Positions 21,062 to 32,049 of a stretch of DNA of 64,000 bases are shown here, in pieces (position 1 is the first letter of the stretch; every line of letters begins with the position of its first letter). A program made the position numbers and the translations under genes. Below the pieces are notes generated by a model, which was given only the letters and a program-made list of their open reading frames with translations, was not told where the DNA came from and searched no databases. Origin of the DNA: Leishmania infantum JPCM5 (lineage: Eukaryota > Euglenozoa > Kinetoplastea > Trypanosomatida > Trypanosomatidae); the NCBI RefSeq assembly GCF_000002875.2, contig NC_009390.2, positions 2,501 through 66,500 of the forward strand, read 5' to 3'.

Positions 21062-21337
21062 ATGCCGCTCAAATACTTGGAGATGTCCTACAATGCGGAC
21101 ATGCCGAAGGACATGATCAAAGAGGCGCAAAATCTTATCATCGAGGCCTTCGAGACGGAGTCCCTCGAGAACGCCGTAGCGACGCACATCAAGCGCGAGT
21201 TTGTGAAGAGGTACAAAGGCGTGTGGCACTGCGTCGTAGGCAAGAACTTTGGCTCCTTCGTCACGCACGAAATGAAGGGCTACATCTACATAACATGGGG
21301 ACAGATTTCGATCCTTCTGTGGAAAACGTTGAGCTAA
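21062..21337 (+). CDS. DYNLL: Dynein light chain LC8
   Basis: This 91-residue protein is a full-length LC8. It has the NADMP segment near the N-terminus, the helix ending in HIKREF, and the hallmark WHCVVGKNFGSFVTHE strand-and-loop followed by the GQ-x-x-ILL dimer strand. LC8 is a homodimeric hub that binds short motifs in dynein intermediate chain and many other partners, in cytoplasmic and axonemal dyneins and intraflagellar transport. The start at 21062 gives the length usual for the family (about 89-92 residues). It is preceded by a repeat-bearing spacer. Confidence 0.97.
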   Translation: MPLKYLEMSYNADMPKDMIKEAQNLIIEAFETESLENAVATHIKREFVKRYKGVWHCVVGKNFGSFVTHEMKGYIYITWGQISILLWKTLS

Positions 21338-22215
21338 GAGAGGGCCCCATGCTGTCTCTGCTTCCTGTTTTCCTCCTACTCGGCTGCTCTTTCCAGCGGC
21401 GATCGCGGCAGCGGCGGTTGCACCAGAGTACACAGCGGAAGACAGATGTAAACAAAGAAAATGTGCGCCTTTAAATGAGGCAGCGAAGAGAAAGAGAAGG
21501 ATGAAGCGGTTGCGGTGAGCGATGACGCATTACCTTGTGATATCTGTTTTAGATCTCTCTGTCTGTGAGGTGCGACGCGGCCTTCTCCCCCCTTCCGTTT
21601 CTTCTACCATCCCCGTTGCGGTGGTTTTTCGGCTTGTAAACAAAGAAGGAAGACAGGAGGTGCCCAGACAGCTATGCGCGCGAGACTGTAAGGAAGAAGG
21701 AGCAACGACTAGTGCGCGCGTTGCAAGGCGGCAGCGCGAAGCGTGCACTTGTAGTTCTCGGTGACCTTGTGGCTCGGCATAGGTGTCCTTTGCCTGCGCG
21801 CCGGGAACCGCATGACAGCGACCTACGCAAAAAGGGCTGCCGCGGAGTGTTGGTGACATCCTCCTTCCGAGCCTGATGGTGTAGCGGAGTCACGCTCGTT
21901 TTGTGGGTCACTGGTGGTCTCGTTGCCTACCTTTGGGTGCCTCCTAGCACTGTTGGCCCTGCAGCCCTCCTCATGTGTGTCGTGAGCGCCGGTTTTCGGC
22001 GTCTACTCCTCTGTGTTTCCTTTTCTACTTGATCACACCTCAGATCTTACGCCCTCCTCCCTCCCGATTCACGTTGGCTCCCTTTCAACCACCGCTTCCC
22101 ACCCCGATACCTCACACACGCCTACATAACACCTAGCCCACGCACCTCTTACCTGGAGGGCGCACGTAGCTGAGCAATCACCTAAACGCAGACGCACGCA
22201 TTCAACGAGTGCACA
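21338..22215. other. Intergenic spacer
   Basis: About 0.9 kb of mixed-composition DNA, CT/CA-rich toward the right. No supported gene. Confidence 0.6.
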
Positions 22216-22821
22216 ATGGCGGGCAAGTTCCGCGGCGATGTCGGCAAGCTCTCAAAGCCGAAAAAGAACAAGGCAGCCAAGCGGGCTAAGAGTAAGAAAG
22301 TCGTCTCACTCGTCAAGCGCAGTCCCAAGTTAGCGCAGGATACTCTGCAGAGTCGCATTGCTGAGCTGACCAGCCTCGACAGCGCCGCACGTGTTAGCAT
22401 CGGCGGACCGAAGGCTGGCAAGGCCGCGGCTCCTCCCTCCGCAGGGAAGGTCCGGATCGGCAAAGCTGCATTAGAGGTTGTGGGGAAGCGAAAGCGAGAG
22501 CGTGTGGTGCCGGAGAAGGAGGCGCCGGTGCAGCGAAGCACAGCAGAGGCTGTCGGTTTGAAGATCTTGCACCAGGCCGTCAAGAGCCAGAGCCACGGTC
22601 GGCTGCTACCTCATCAGAACCGCCACGACTACGAGTATCGCCTCCGCTCTGTTGCCACCATGGGCGTAGTGCAGCTGTTCAACTCACTCGCGCAGTCCCG
22701 CAAGGCGAGCGCCGCTCTAGACACCGAGAAGAAGATGACGTCGGACAAGGTGATGGAGAAGAAGCAACTAGTCTCGAAGGAGGTCTTCTTGGCGGCGTTA
22801 CGCCAACCGCAGCAGCACTGA
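22216..22821 (+). CDS. RRP15: RRP15-like rRNA processing protein
   Basis: The 201-residue protein has a strongly basic Lys-rich N-terminus (first 35 residues), a low-complexity Gly/Ala/Lys middle, and a C-terminal domain carrying the RRP15 signature (R-x-x-A-T-x-GVVQLFN) near residues 142-155. RRP15 is a nucleolar pre-60S factor needed for maturation of large-subunit rRNA precursors. The assignment rests mainly on that signature plus size and charge. The ATG at 22216 is the first in frame. It belongs to the ribosome-biogenesis theme shared with the helicase and LSG1. Confidence 0.8.
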   Translation: MAGKFRGDVGKLSKPKKNKAAKRAKSKKVVSLVKRSPKLAQDTLQSRIAELTSLDSAARVSIGGPKAGKAAAPPSAGKVRIGKAALEVVGKRKRERVVPEKEAPVQRSTAEAVGLKILHQAVKSQSHGRLLPHQNRHDYEYRLRSVATMGVVQLFNSLAQSRKASAALDTEKKMTSDKVMEKKQLVSKEVFLAALRQPQQH

Positions 22822-24138
22822 ATCTGCCTACGTGTTGTTGCAGGCGCACCTCTCTCTCTCTGTTTGCATCCCTGAGTGGGCATGCGCGTGCGTTCCTCCT
22901 TGCCACTGTGCTGTGTTTTGCCTCTTCCCCTCTACTCCGCTGTACGTGCGTCGGTTGTTTTGCAGGGCTGTGGGGCGCGCGAAAGAAGTAAAAGAGAAGG
23001 TGCGGGAGTGGCGGTGCAGATAGGGAACGAAGTAACGACGTGTAATTTTCGGGTGACCGTGACAGCCACCGCATGCCCGGGCCTTGCTCTCTGTGCGCGC
23101 AGATGCACGACGCGTTTGTGCTTAAAGAATATACAAACGTAGAAAGGAATGGCTAAACCACGAGGAGGCCTTTAGGCGGCGTCGCAGTCGTGCCCCACGT
23201 CCTACTCCTTCAAGTGGCGACCCGCTCCATGAGCACACAAGCGGTTATTCGAGTGGATGAGTGCGCGCCACTCTGTAGCGGCGAAGAAAGACGAGCGACT
23301 GTGCTGTAGTCTCCTCACCACTTCTTCCTGCACGTACACGACCGTCCACGCAATCGAATGGCTGTTCACGGCTCCTTCATGGCGTTTACTTGGCGGTCGG
23401 CACCGAACGCACAGTCATAGCCGTCTGCCTCCATTCGCTCCTTTCCTCGCCTCCTCTTTCTCCTCTTTCGTGTGTTCTGCCGCTACCTTGTGGTGGGCTG
23501 CTTGCACTGGTACGAGCCGTTTCACTAACCCACTTTTTCTCCTCTCCATTTCCTCTTGCACAAACCTGTTCTGCATGAACCTCGATGGGCGGCAAAACGG
23601 CTGCTGCGAAGGATGCTCTTCACGGCCTCCCATGGCTTGATAGCGCGACGCTGAAATTTGCCTCACCATCGTGCACACTCTCTCCTTATTTACCGTGTTT
23701 CTCCGGTACTCACGCTCCCGGGCGCTATTCTTCAGTGCCGGGGAAGCGCCTTCTTTCACACTGCTTCCTCCCCCTCCCCCCAAAGAAACCTCCGATCACT
23801 CACGCTCACATACACATATACACGCAGCTCACAGCTGACATTCTCTCCCGTTGCTGCTGCTGCTGAACTATAGAGGGCTTTCACGTGTTGCATAGCAGAC
23901 GTGCTTCAGCCATCCATCAAACTCCATCCCCCTCCTTTCCCCCTCCACCACCAGTGCTGCTCAAACCACTATAGGTCATCGGCTCAACGCCTTCGCCTTT
24001 TCATTATAGTGTCTGCTGACTGTTTACCTTCTTCACGTCACTGATCTCCAGCGCACCCTTATCCCTCGTCTCGCCTCCTTGCTTTTGTCCCCTTTCCTCT
24101 TCGTGCTTCTGCTCTTATCCCCGCCCCCTCTGTGCCCG
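22822..24138. other. Intergenic spacer
   Basis: About 1.3 kb. The right third is strongly CT-rich up to the Nudix start. A plausible splice acceptor is the CAG ending at 24051, because no AG occurs between it and the ATG at 24139. No supported gene. Confidence 0.6.
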
Positions 24139-24681
24139 ATGATGTATCGCCCCAACGTCTGTGTCTTTCTCTTCAATGAGAAGATGGAGTTCCTTGGATG
24201 CCAGCGCATGAAGACGGATCATTTCCAGTGTGTGCAGGGTGGCATCGAGGCCTGTGACGTGGACATCCGGCTGGCGGCCCTGAGAGAGGTGGAAGAAGAG
24301 ATCGGACTGAAGCCGCAGGACCTCATTTTTGTCCAGGAGATTCCGCCACCGAACGGGGACCCGATGAAGTTCGCCTACACCCTCGCCTCCAACGCCAACC
24401 TGCGCCGCTTTGGCTACGTCGGTCAGAAACAACGTATCCTGCTCTTCTTCACCCCGTCTGAAAACATATCGAAAGTGGTGCTCATCCCTCCTCCGGAGCT
24501 GCACGCCTCGCAGGAGTTCCGGAAGGTGGAGTGGATGCCGATCGAGCAACTCATCGCCAAGTCGCTGCCAGAGAAAGTGCACATTTTCAAGGCCGTCGGG
24601 GAGGTGGCGCCGGGAATCGCTCGCGCCTTCTTGAAGAAGAGGGGCCTTCTCGCTGAGCCTCAGGGGGCGGCCAAGTATTAG
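24139..24681 (+). CDS. RppH-like Nudix hydrolase
   Basis: The 180-residue single-domain Nudix protein most resembles the RppH / dinucleoside polyphosphate hydrolase branch. It begins YRPNVCVFLFN, has a QGG start to the Nudix box, REVEEEIG at its heart, and the GQKQR element typical of RppH-type enzymes. Members cleave Ap4A-type dinucleotides or remove 5' pyrophosphate from RNA using metal bound by the REVEEE glutamates. Here the box is one residue longer than consensus and has Asp where the first Glu usually stands. The start is the first of two adjacent ATGs (24139, 24142); upstream codons are leader. The substrate is not predictable from sequence. Confidence 0.88.
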   Translation: MMYRPNVCVFLFNEKMEFLGCQRMKTDHFQCVQGGIEACDVDIRLAALREVEEEIGLKPQDLIFVQEIPPPNGDPMKFAYTLASNANLRRFGYVGQKQRILLFFTPSENISKVVLIPPPELHASQEFRKVEWMPIEQLIAKSLPEKVHIFKAVGEVAPGIARAFLKKRGLLAEPQGAAKY

Positions 24682-26484
24682 TGCCGAAAAGGAAATCATA
24701 AAAGTGCAAGCGAGTGAAACATGGGTGAGCCTGCCCCGTATTGTATCGCTTTGGGGTCTGGCGCATCCTTCCCTCCCTCTCCCCCTCTCCCGCCCTTCCC
24801 CTCGAGCAGCACTCGTCCTCTCTCTCTTTGTGCACTCCCTGAGGCGAAAGGGAAAAAGCGCCCATTCAAACGGAGCGTGAAAGGAGAACCAAGCCTTGCA
24901 GAGCATCAGATCTAGGAAGAAATGAAGGCGATACCCCCTCCCCCGTTTCTCAGCATGCATACGCTCCCCGCCCGCATCGTCTTGCGCACCGGAACGTGGA
25001 AAAGGGCGGAGGAAGGGGCATTGCCTTGTGGAGCGGATGCGCTTACACCTGAGTGTGCTTGCGAAGCCTCTGGCATGGCACCACTACACCTCCTTTATTC
25101 ATTCTGACTGTGAGAGTGGGGGGGCGCTTGACTCTCTGGTATCAGGATGCATCAAGGCACCGGGAAGACGGCAGCTACGGTCGCATGGCGTCCTAGCTGG
25201 ACATCTTCTCATTTTCTGAGCGCCCTCTTTGTTTCTTCCCCCACATACCTCTTATCTCCTCCACTTCTCGATCTCGCTCTCGCCGTCTTGGATCTCTTCC
25301 AATGCATGCTCACACGTTCGTATTCGCCGCTTCCCATACGTGCACACTCACACACTCGAACACATAATGGTACGCATTCATTCACGTACCTGCGTCACTG
25401 TATGTGTGCCTTCGACGTGTGTGTGCGTGGCCCATCATCTATCACTGCCCCCTCCCGAACAGAAGATCTCACCTCTTCTTGTCCCCACCGTCTTCACTGA
25501 AGGCTTCACTTTATATTTTCTTCTTCCGTTTCTTCTGGCTCCTCCTCGGCTGCCCATATTGTGTTCGCTTCTCTCTCCAGCACAGCCCACTGCGCCCCAG
25601 TGTGTCTAGCGGCGCAGCACCCCTCGGCGGTTGGTCACAGCGTACTTGTATAGAGCGGAGAACAACACACACACGACTGCCTCCTCCCGAGTGTCTGCAT
25701 TGCCTGCCTTCTTCACTATTTCCTCCCCGACCCTCATACCACGGCACGTCCTCTTCCGCAGCAACGCATACGCACCTTCGTCTCTATTTCCTTGGTTGCC
25801 CGTCGTTCTTCTTGGTCAAGAGCCATCCCTGCAAGATACAGCATCGCTTATAACGCGTGCACATCACATACAAGTACGCACCGCACAACGCTCTGTTCTA
25901 CCCCTTCACTCGAAAGCTCCATCTCACACAAAGGCAGCGCTCATCTTCATTCCGCCGCCTTCCACAGCACGAGAACGAAAGAAAAACGAAGGAAAAGGGT
26001 AACAAGAGACCTCACACGCCTTCTCTCCCTTCCCCTCCACCCCTCCTCTGTCTACTGTAGCAACGCAGTGCCGCACTTCTTTGATACACTCGACAGACGC
26101 GCCTCTTCACTTCCTCGTCTGTTTCACAGCGTCTTCGTTTTTACGCTCTTTTGTTTGGCTTTGTTGTTTTGTGTGCACACCACGCGCCAGCCGCCGACTA
26201 CTCCCCCCCCTCCCCTCTACTTGTGCGTGAAGTGGACTCGTGATTTCTGTTTGAGCCAACGCCTCCTTGGCGGCATCTGCTCTGCCGCTTGCTGCTGCTT
26301 GTCAAAGTGAAGAAGTAAATCAGGAGGTGGACACTCGCCTCGACACCTCTGTCGCTTTCCTTTTCGGCCTCTTGCGCAGTCTCCACCGCATTCTCCTGCT
26401 GTCCGCTTCACTGCACTCTTAGCAGATAAGAAGCGCAGCTTCTGCTCCTCTTTTCCCTGTGCACACTTGTTGTTCGCCTTCATC
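24682..26484. other. Intergenic spacer
   Basis: About 1.8 kb of CT-rich and CA-rich DNA. Long pyrimidine tracts near 26110-26180 and 26350-26380 are candidate splice signals for the phosphatase (AG at 26379-26380 would give a leader of about 105 bases). No supported gene. Confidence 0.6.
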
Positions 26485-28398
26485 ATGGACCCTCCTTCAG
26501 TCCCACCGTCGCCGCAGCAAGCGCCGATCGAGACACCTGGCGGCCACCACCACGCCGTGGCGCTGCGCACCGAGTCCTCCATCTCGCTGGACACCATTCA
26601 GGCAGTCACCATCAACCGTGAGAAACTATCCGAGTGGCACCACAAGATTCGTGCCAAGCTGTTCCCGATGGTGTCCGGCTTCTTCGTGCGCTGCCGCGTG
26701 GAGGACTCGGTGGATGGGCGGGCACTGTACAAGGTAGGTCGCATCAAGAACCTGAAGCCGGACTGGTCCGTTGAGCTGGACCTCCTCACCACTGATGAGA
26801 TCCGCGCTGGCCGGAACAACACCAACTATGACTGCATCAGCAACGCTAAGCTGTCTGCCGCAGAGTGCAACTCGTGGCTCGCTCGCGTGTCGCCAGACTT
26901 GCTGCCGGATATCACCTCTACCATCTACCGCATGGAGGAGCGCATGCACATGCTGGAGGCCGTCATCTTAGCCGAGCCGGCCTTCCACAGCCGCCGCCGT
27001 GACGAGCGCCGCCGTGATGAGCAGGCCACCTCCAGCGCCCCGCAGCTGCCGGAGAAGTACGTCTTCTCCCAGAATGTTCTGCTATGCGAGGACGACTACG
27101 TCAGTCTGCCACAAACGGTCACCATTGTGGATCTCTTCCAGAACGCGGTGGGCCCAAAGGGCGTAGCCGAGCCGGACACCCCACGCGCCGGCTGTGCGCC
27201 GAACACGCGCTCCCGCGTCGGTGACGAGGCAGTGGCGAGCCACAGCACAATGATGCAGCTGCAGGACATGCGCAACTACATGAACTCGCCGACGCAGCCA
27301 CCAGTGGACCCGACGCGGCTGATCGACATGATCCGTCGTGCCGCCAACCCGTCGCACAACAGCTTTACCTACGACAACCTGCCGGAGTTCTGCAAGCTGG
27401 TCATCTCCGTGTGCAGCATGTGCCGTGAGGTGGTGGCGAAGGAGCCGCTGTTCGTGCACCTGAAGTCTCCCATCACCGTCTTCGGCGACATCCACGGCAA
27501 CTTTGCCGACATGGGTTACTTCCTGGAGAAGGTGATCGCCTTCGACGACGTGATGCTCAAGTACACTATGCAGAACCTCCTGTTCCTCGGCGACTACGTT
27601 GACCGCGGCGTCTTTTCCCTGGAGTGCGTTATGTACCTGTTTGCCTTGAAAGTGATCAACCCCACCAAGGTGACGCTGCTGCGCGGCAACCATGAGTCAC
27701 CCGAGGTGAACGGGGACATGGATGTGTACGGCTACAGCTCGTTCAAGTACCAGTGCCTCGACAAGTTTGGCCGCGACCGCGGCATGGATGTGTGGGTGGC
27801 GGTCAACGAAGTGTTCCAGTACTTACCGGTGATCGCCGATATCGACAAGAAGATCTTCTGCGTTCACGGTGGCTTGCCGCAGTACTCCGGCGGCGAAGAC
27901 AAGCGCCTCGAGATTCTGTCCGACCCGAACTTTCCGCGGATTCCGGTGGTGCAGTGCGCGGACCCCACCAACGTGGCGCAGCGCATGATGGTGAATGACC
28001 TACTCTGGTCTGACCCTGCGCCGCCCGACCAGCAACTCGACCGCTACGGCTTCGGCCCCAACCCCCGAGGCCCGGATATCAAGACGTTTGGCTCCCGGGC
28101 AGTGGACATGTTCTGTGAAAGGTACAACTACCAGTACATTTTTCGCGCGCACCAGGAGAAGGCGGATGGGCTACGGCTCTCCGACAACGCTCGTGTTGTC
28201 ACCATCTTCTCCACGTCTGACTACGCCGGGCACCAGAACGGTGCGGGCTGCATTTTTGTGGCGAATGGAAAGATGCGCATGGCCATCAAGAAGCCGCAGC
28301 GGCAGGAAGTGCAGCGAGAAACAAAGGGACCGGTTTCACCGCGCACACTGTCCAAGAGTGCGCCTGGCTTTGTCGTGCGCATGAAAAAGCCGCAGTGA
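26485..28398 (+). CDS. PPP-family Ser/Thr phosphatase with Plus3-like N-terminal domain
   Basis: The 637-residue protein has a C-terminal PP1-like catalytic domain (about 275-605). All PPP signatures are intact: GDIHGN (334), GDYVDRG (369), RGNHE (400), HGGL (461), LLWSDP (506) and RAHQ (554). These provide the metal ligands and the catalytic His. Residues about 40-136 resemble the Plus3 domain of Rtf1: an aromatic VSGFFVRCRV strand, LYKVGRI, then CISNAKLSAAE followed closely by Trp. Plus3 domains bind phosphorylated Spt5 or nucleic acid, so a chromatin or transcription role is an inference. A low-complexity linker with RRDERRRDE lies between. The start is the first ATG (26485). Confidence 0.9.
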   Translation: MDPPSVPPSPQQAPIETPGGHHHAVALRTESSISLDTIQAVTINREKLSEWHHKIRAKLFPMVSGFFVRCRVEDSVDGRALYKVGRIKNLKPDWSVELDLLTTDEIRAGRNNTNYDCISNAKLSAAECNSWLARVSPDLLPDITSTIYRMEERMHMLEAVILAEPAFHSRRRDERRRDEQATSSAPQLPEKYVFSQNVLLCEDDYVSLPQTVTIVDLFQNAVGPKGVAEPDTPRAGCAPNTRSRVGDEAVASHSTMMQLQDMRNYMNSPTQPPVDPTRLIDMIRRAANPSHNSFTYDNLPEFCKLVISVCSMCREVVAKEPLFVHLKSPITVFGDIHGNFADMGYFLEKVIAFDDVMLKYTMQNLLFLGDYVDRGVFSLECVMYLFALKVINPTKVTLLRGNHESPEVNGDMDVYGYSSFKYQCLDKFGRDRGMDVWVAVNEVFQYLPVIADIDKKIFCVHGGLPQYSGGEDKRLEILSDPNFPRIPVVQCADPTNVAQRMMVNDLLWSDPAPPDQQLDRYGFGPNPRGPDIKTFGSRAVDMFCERYNYQYIFRAHQEKADGLRLSDNARVVTIFSTSDYAGHQNGAGCIFVANGKMRMAIKKPQRQEVQRETKGPVSPRTLSKSAPGFVVRMKKPQ

Positions 28399-28970
28399 GG
28401 CGGTTCTGGCCACCTCGAGGACAGAGGGAGAGGGGGGAAAGAGAAAGGCCTTGTGGTGCGTGCGTGTCTCCTGTCTCTGTGGTGTGAGGGCAAGGCAGCG
28501 TGGGAGATGAGCGGTTGATGTGACGGCGAAGGAAGACGGCGGCATTGCCGCTACCCGACAGCTCTTTTCTGCACACGTGCACCTCTGGCGCGTGCAGTGA
28601 CACTTGCAGTCGCCCTGCATCTCCGTCTCCGATTGCTCAAAGACCTGGCCAGAGCGCTCACAAGCTGTCTCACCACCACGTCACACCACGTTGTCCGCTC
28701 TCGACCTTTTGTGCCTTCCGCACCGCTTCCTCCTTCTCTCGTTTCCTTTGATCTCTGCAGACAGTTCTCTGCTCTCCCTGGCGTTGTCGTTGACTCATCC
28801 TTGACTTGTCTTGCCCACTCGTCCAACTCGTGTCCGTATTGCGCGCGCATGTTTCGTTTTCGCTTCTCCCACTCTCTCGCCCTCTGCCTCTGCCGCACAC
28901 CCCCTTTTCCTTTTCCGGAACTGGATGTCACGTGCTTCTGTTCTGTAGTTTTTCTTCGCTCTGGAATACT

Positions 28971-29518
28971 GGGCGATGGGGGACGCCTCAGTGCGCCGTA
29001 TCTCAGAGTCCAGCACCCCCCCCTCCACAGTCGCTGCGTTGGAAAGCCGGGCAGCCCTCCTATGTCCCTGCCACGTGCCGAGCCGCTTCTGGTGGTGACG
29101 GGGCCAGGCGCCAACACTGCTGAAAACGACTGAGCGATGTGCCGCTGGTGGTGTCGGCGGTCAGGTCCTGGACGGCGCTGCGTCGGAGCGACCTGCGACC
29201 GTGTGAGCGCGCTTGTGCCATCCATGCGATCAGGCCGAGTGCCAGCGTGTCTCGTCCGGCCCCGACACTGCCTGCTGGTGTGGGGAACGCGAACCCCCCC
29301 CCCGACAGCAGCACCAGGTGCTGACCAGCGTGATGGAAGCGGCTGCGAGGCGACCTGCGAGACGGTGGCGGGCGGAGAGGTTGAGGCAGGGGCCGCTCAC
29401 AGATGGCCGCGTCAGCGCATGTGGTGCAACGCTTGTGTGCCGCTGCGTGGCACCGCGCGGACGGGGTCTTGCGTGAGGGCTTTGGCTCGTGCTGCGCGGT
29501 GGAGCCGTGGACACGCGT
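28971..29518 (+). repeat. SIDER-like dispersed repeat, copy 2
   Basis: This 548-bp copy is nearly identical to copy 3 along its whole length, from GGGCGATGGGGGACGCC to the shared end GGAGCCGTGGACACGCGT, and to copy 4 until copy 4 stops. It lies about 570 bases after the phosphatase stop codon, probably in its 3' UTR. An internal C homopolymer varies in length between copies. Confidence 0.78.
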
Positions 29519-31224
29519 ATCTGCAGAAAGCCATGGCGGCTCGCTTACGATTCTTCGCATTCCCGTTCGTTGTGTTTCGTGTTCTTGCTCCCCTTGAGCC
29601 GCTGGTAGGCAGGGCCTCTTTCCTTTTTCGTATTAGAACTCTTCTCTGCTGCTAGGACTCGGTGCCGGTAGGCGACGGTGCGCCCACTGGCGACGTTGAA
29701 ATATCCGTCTGTTTGTGTAGGAAAAGAGAGAGGCGATGGGCGGGGTGGGTGGGTGAGTGGGGCGTTGAGGATGGCTTTCGACTTGTAAGCATGTCCTTTC
29801 TCGTGCGCATGCGTGCTCGCATGTATGTGGTCGTGCTCCTCCTCCTCGACCTCAGATGGATGGGGTGTATGTGCCGTGCAAAGAGAACCCCCAAGGCGAG
29901 AGAGGCCGATGAACGCTGAGAAGTCGAGCGGAGGGAGGAGAGGAGGCACCACGCTACGAGAGAAAAGAGGCAGAGACACGCACAGAGGGAAAGCACCCGC
30001 CAACAACAGAGGCAAGCCCAACACGTAACTATGAAGCGCGAATAGGATAAAAGTTACCGAGTCAGAGATGCACATGTAGGAGCGTGCGTGTTCTCTTACG
30101 TTTCACGTGTGCGGCGGCCCTCAAGCCTGCTGGGGCGTAAATCGAACTGCAGGCATGTCGTCGTCGCCAGGGAGGCTGTGCAGCTCCGTCGCGGTGGTGC
30201 GGACAATCAATGGTTGTGGTGGCGGCGTTGGTGTAGGGAGGGATAGCTGCGTCGTTTTACGCTGCTTGCTCGTGTACCCACTCCATCATGCTTTACTTTC
30301 TTCTTTGTTTGCTCGTGATGGTCTTTCTTACTGCCGCTGTGTGCGCTAGCCTCGCCGTGCGGTGTGTCTTCGCTGTGCCTTTGTATTTCTATATCCACTG
30401 AGAGACCTCCAATGTCCTTCACAGGGGCGTCTGCCTGAGTTGTACCTGTGTGTGTGTGTGTCGTCTCGCCTGTTGCCTCCAAGTGCCCGTCTTCCCCTTC
30501 TTCCACCCGCTTCATTGTCTCTCGATGTGGTGCACTGCCTCGTGTGCACATTGCGCTCGTGCCGCTTTTTCTTCGCTTGGTTTCTCTCGGCTTCTCTATT
30601 ACCTGTGCGGGGACCTCGCCCCCTCAACGCAGAGATGTGCGAGTTTTGTTTTCTGTGTGGGAGGGATGAGGAGGATGGTGCGTGTGGTTGCATGGAGGCG
30701 CAGGGAAGTGGGCCAGCCAGCACGTGTGTGTGCGGAGGACCAGAGTGGTTCTGGTGAGGCGGGGAGAGAGACGGTCGGATGTGCGCACCTCTTCTCTTAC
30801 AAATCCGGAATGCTCCCCGCTTCCTCCAGCACCTTTACCCTCGCCTTCTTCTCCCTTTTTGCTTTATTGCTGTCTTACATGAGGTGCGGGTTGTGCCCCA
30901 GACCATCTTCGTTTTTTTTTCTTCGCTCCTCCCCCGCCCCCTTCACTTGCACTCTCCTTGGGACAGGAGGTCGAGGAAGTGCGAGAAGTGAAGGGGGAGT
31001 GCAGTCGTGATGACACTGTGCCTGTGTATGTTGTGCGTGTGCCTGTGTGTTGTGTTTTCCCGTGTTTTTTGTCCCTTCGCATGTTTCTTATCTATCTACC
31101 TCCGACCCCTTTTTCTCTCTCCCCCTCTCTCCCTCTGTCCTTGATTGTGTGCTTCTCATATGTGATGGCTTGGCCTGCCTGCCTGTGCGCCTCGGCGTCT
31201 TGCTATCCCGTTGCAAGGGGAAAG

Positions 31225-31227
<3 letters not shown>

Positions 31228-31255
<28 letters not shown>
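31228..31255. repeat. AT dinucleotide microsatellite
   Basis: Fourteen AT units in a row, unusual in this GC-rich setting where most microsatellites are CA/TG or CT. It lies midway in the long spacer after the phosphatase. Confidence 0.95.
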
Positions 31256-31259
<4 letters not shown>

Positions 31260-32049
31260 GCCACCTTATCATGTGTGTGTGTGTGTCGGAGAGGAGACGA
31301 CGGTCGATGCCGGCGATGTCAAGCTATTTCTCGCGAATCTTAAAAGCACAAGAGTAGAGACGCCTCATGCTCACGCGTACACATTCATAAAGATCTACAC
31401 ACGCTGCAAGGGGTGCAGAAGTGGCATCGGGAAAAAGGAGGCTGCGGGAGTGGGATGAAGACTCTGTGCCGCTTCTCTGTCGACCACTTGCGCTAATAGC
31501 GATGCTGGAAAGGGGCGCATTGTGAAGCACCGAGCATGAGAAGCGCAAAGAGACTCATCTACAGCTTGCACGCATGGCTGCCTGCTGAAGGATGCGTGCG
31601 CATGGAACCGTGTTCATTGCTGTCAGAAAGTGCGTATGCATGCTTCACACGCTTCTCGAAGGGGTCCAGACGCGTCGCCGTCAACACGGCTGGCGGTGCC
31701 GATGCAGTCCCTTGGGTGAGAGGCTGCATAATAAAGGATAAAGCAAAGAGTATGACCGAGACTCTTCACCACCACCACCCTCAGCGTCGCTGCGATACAT
31801 GCTCCGGTGCCTCTCCACTTCTCCACGTCTCGCTTCTTCTGCGCGTGAACTCACACATACACGCATTTGACCGCTGCTGCCGCGGACGAGTGCGCATTTC
31901 TGAACTGCCTCAGTGCTCTTCGCCCATATCGTCTCCCTCCTATCCCTCCCAACCGCGTGTGTGCGTGTGTCTGCGTGACGAGCGGAGGACCTAAGAAGGA
32001 AGAAAAGGAGAGAGAGCGGGATAAGGCCTTTGGTGCCGTCACGTTCGCC

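Larger units (their letters stand above)
28399..32049. other. Long intergenic spacer with repeat copy 2
   Basis: At about 3.65 kb this is the longest spacer between genes. It contains repeat copy 2 (28971-29518), GT-rich tracts, an AT microsatellite near 31228 and CT-rich tracts. Open frames are low-complexity or repeat-derived, and none is supported as a gene. Confidence 0.65.

Noticed and set aside
29137..29655. Open frames inside the dispersed repeats on both strands
   Set aside because: They recur identically in every repeat copy and in several frames, so they follow from the repeat sequence rather than from a gene.
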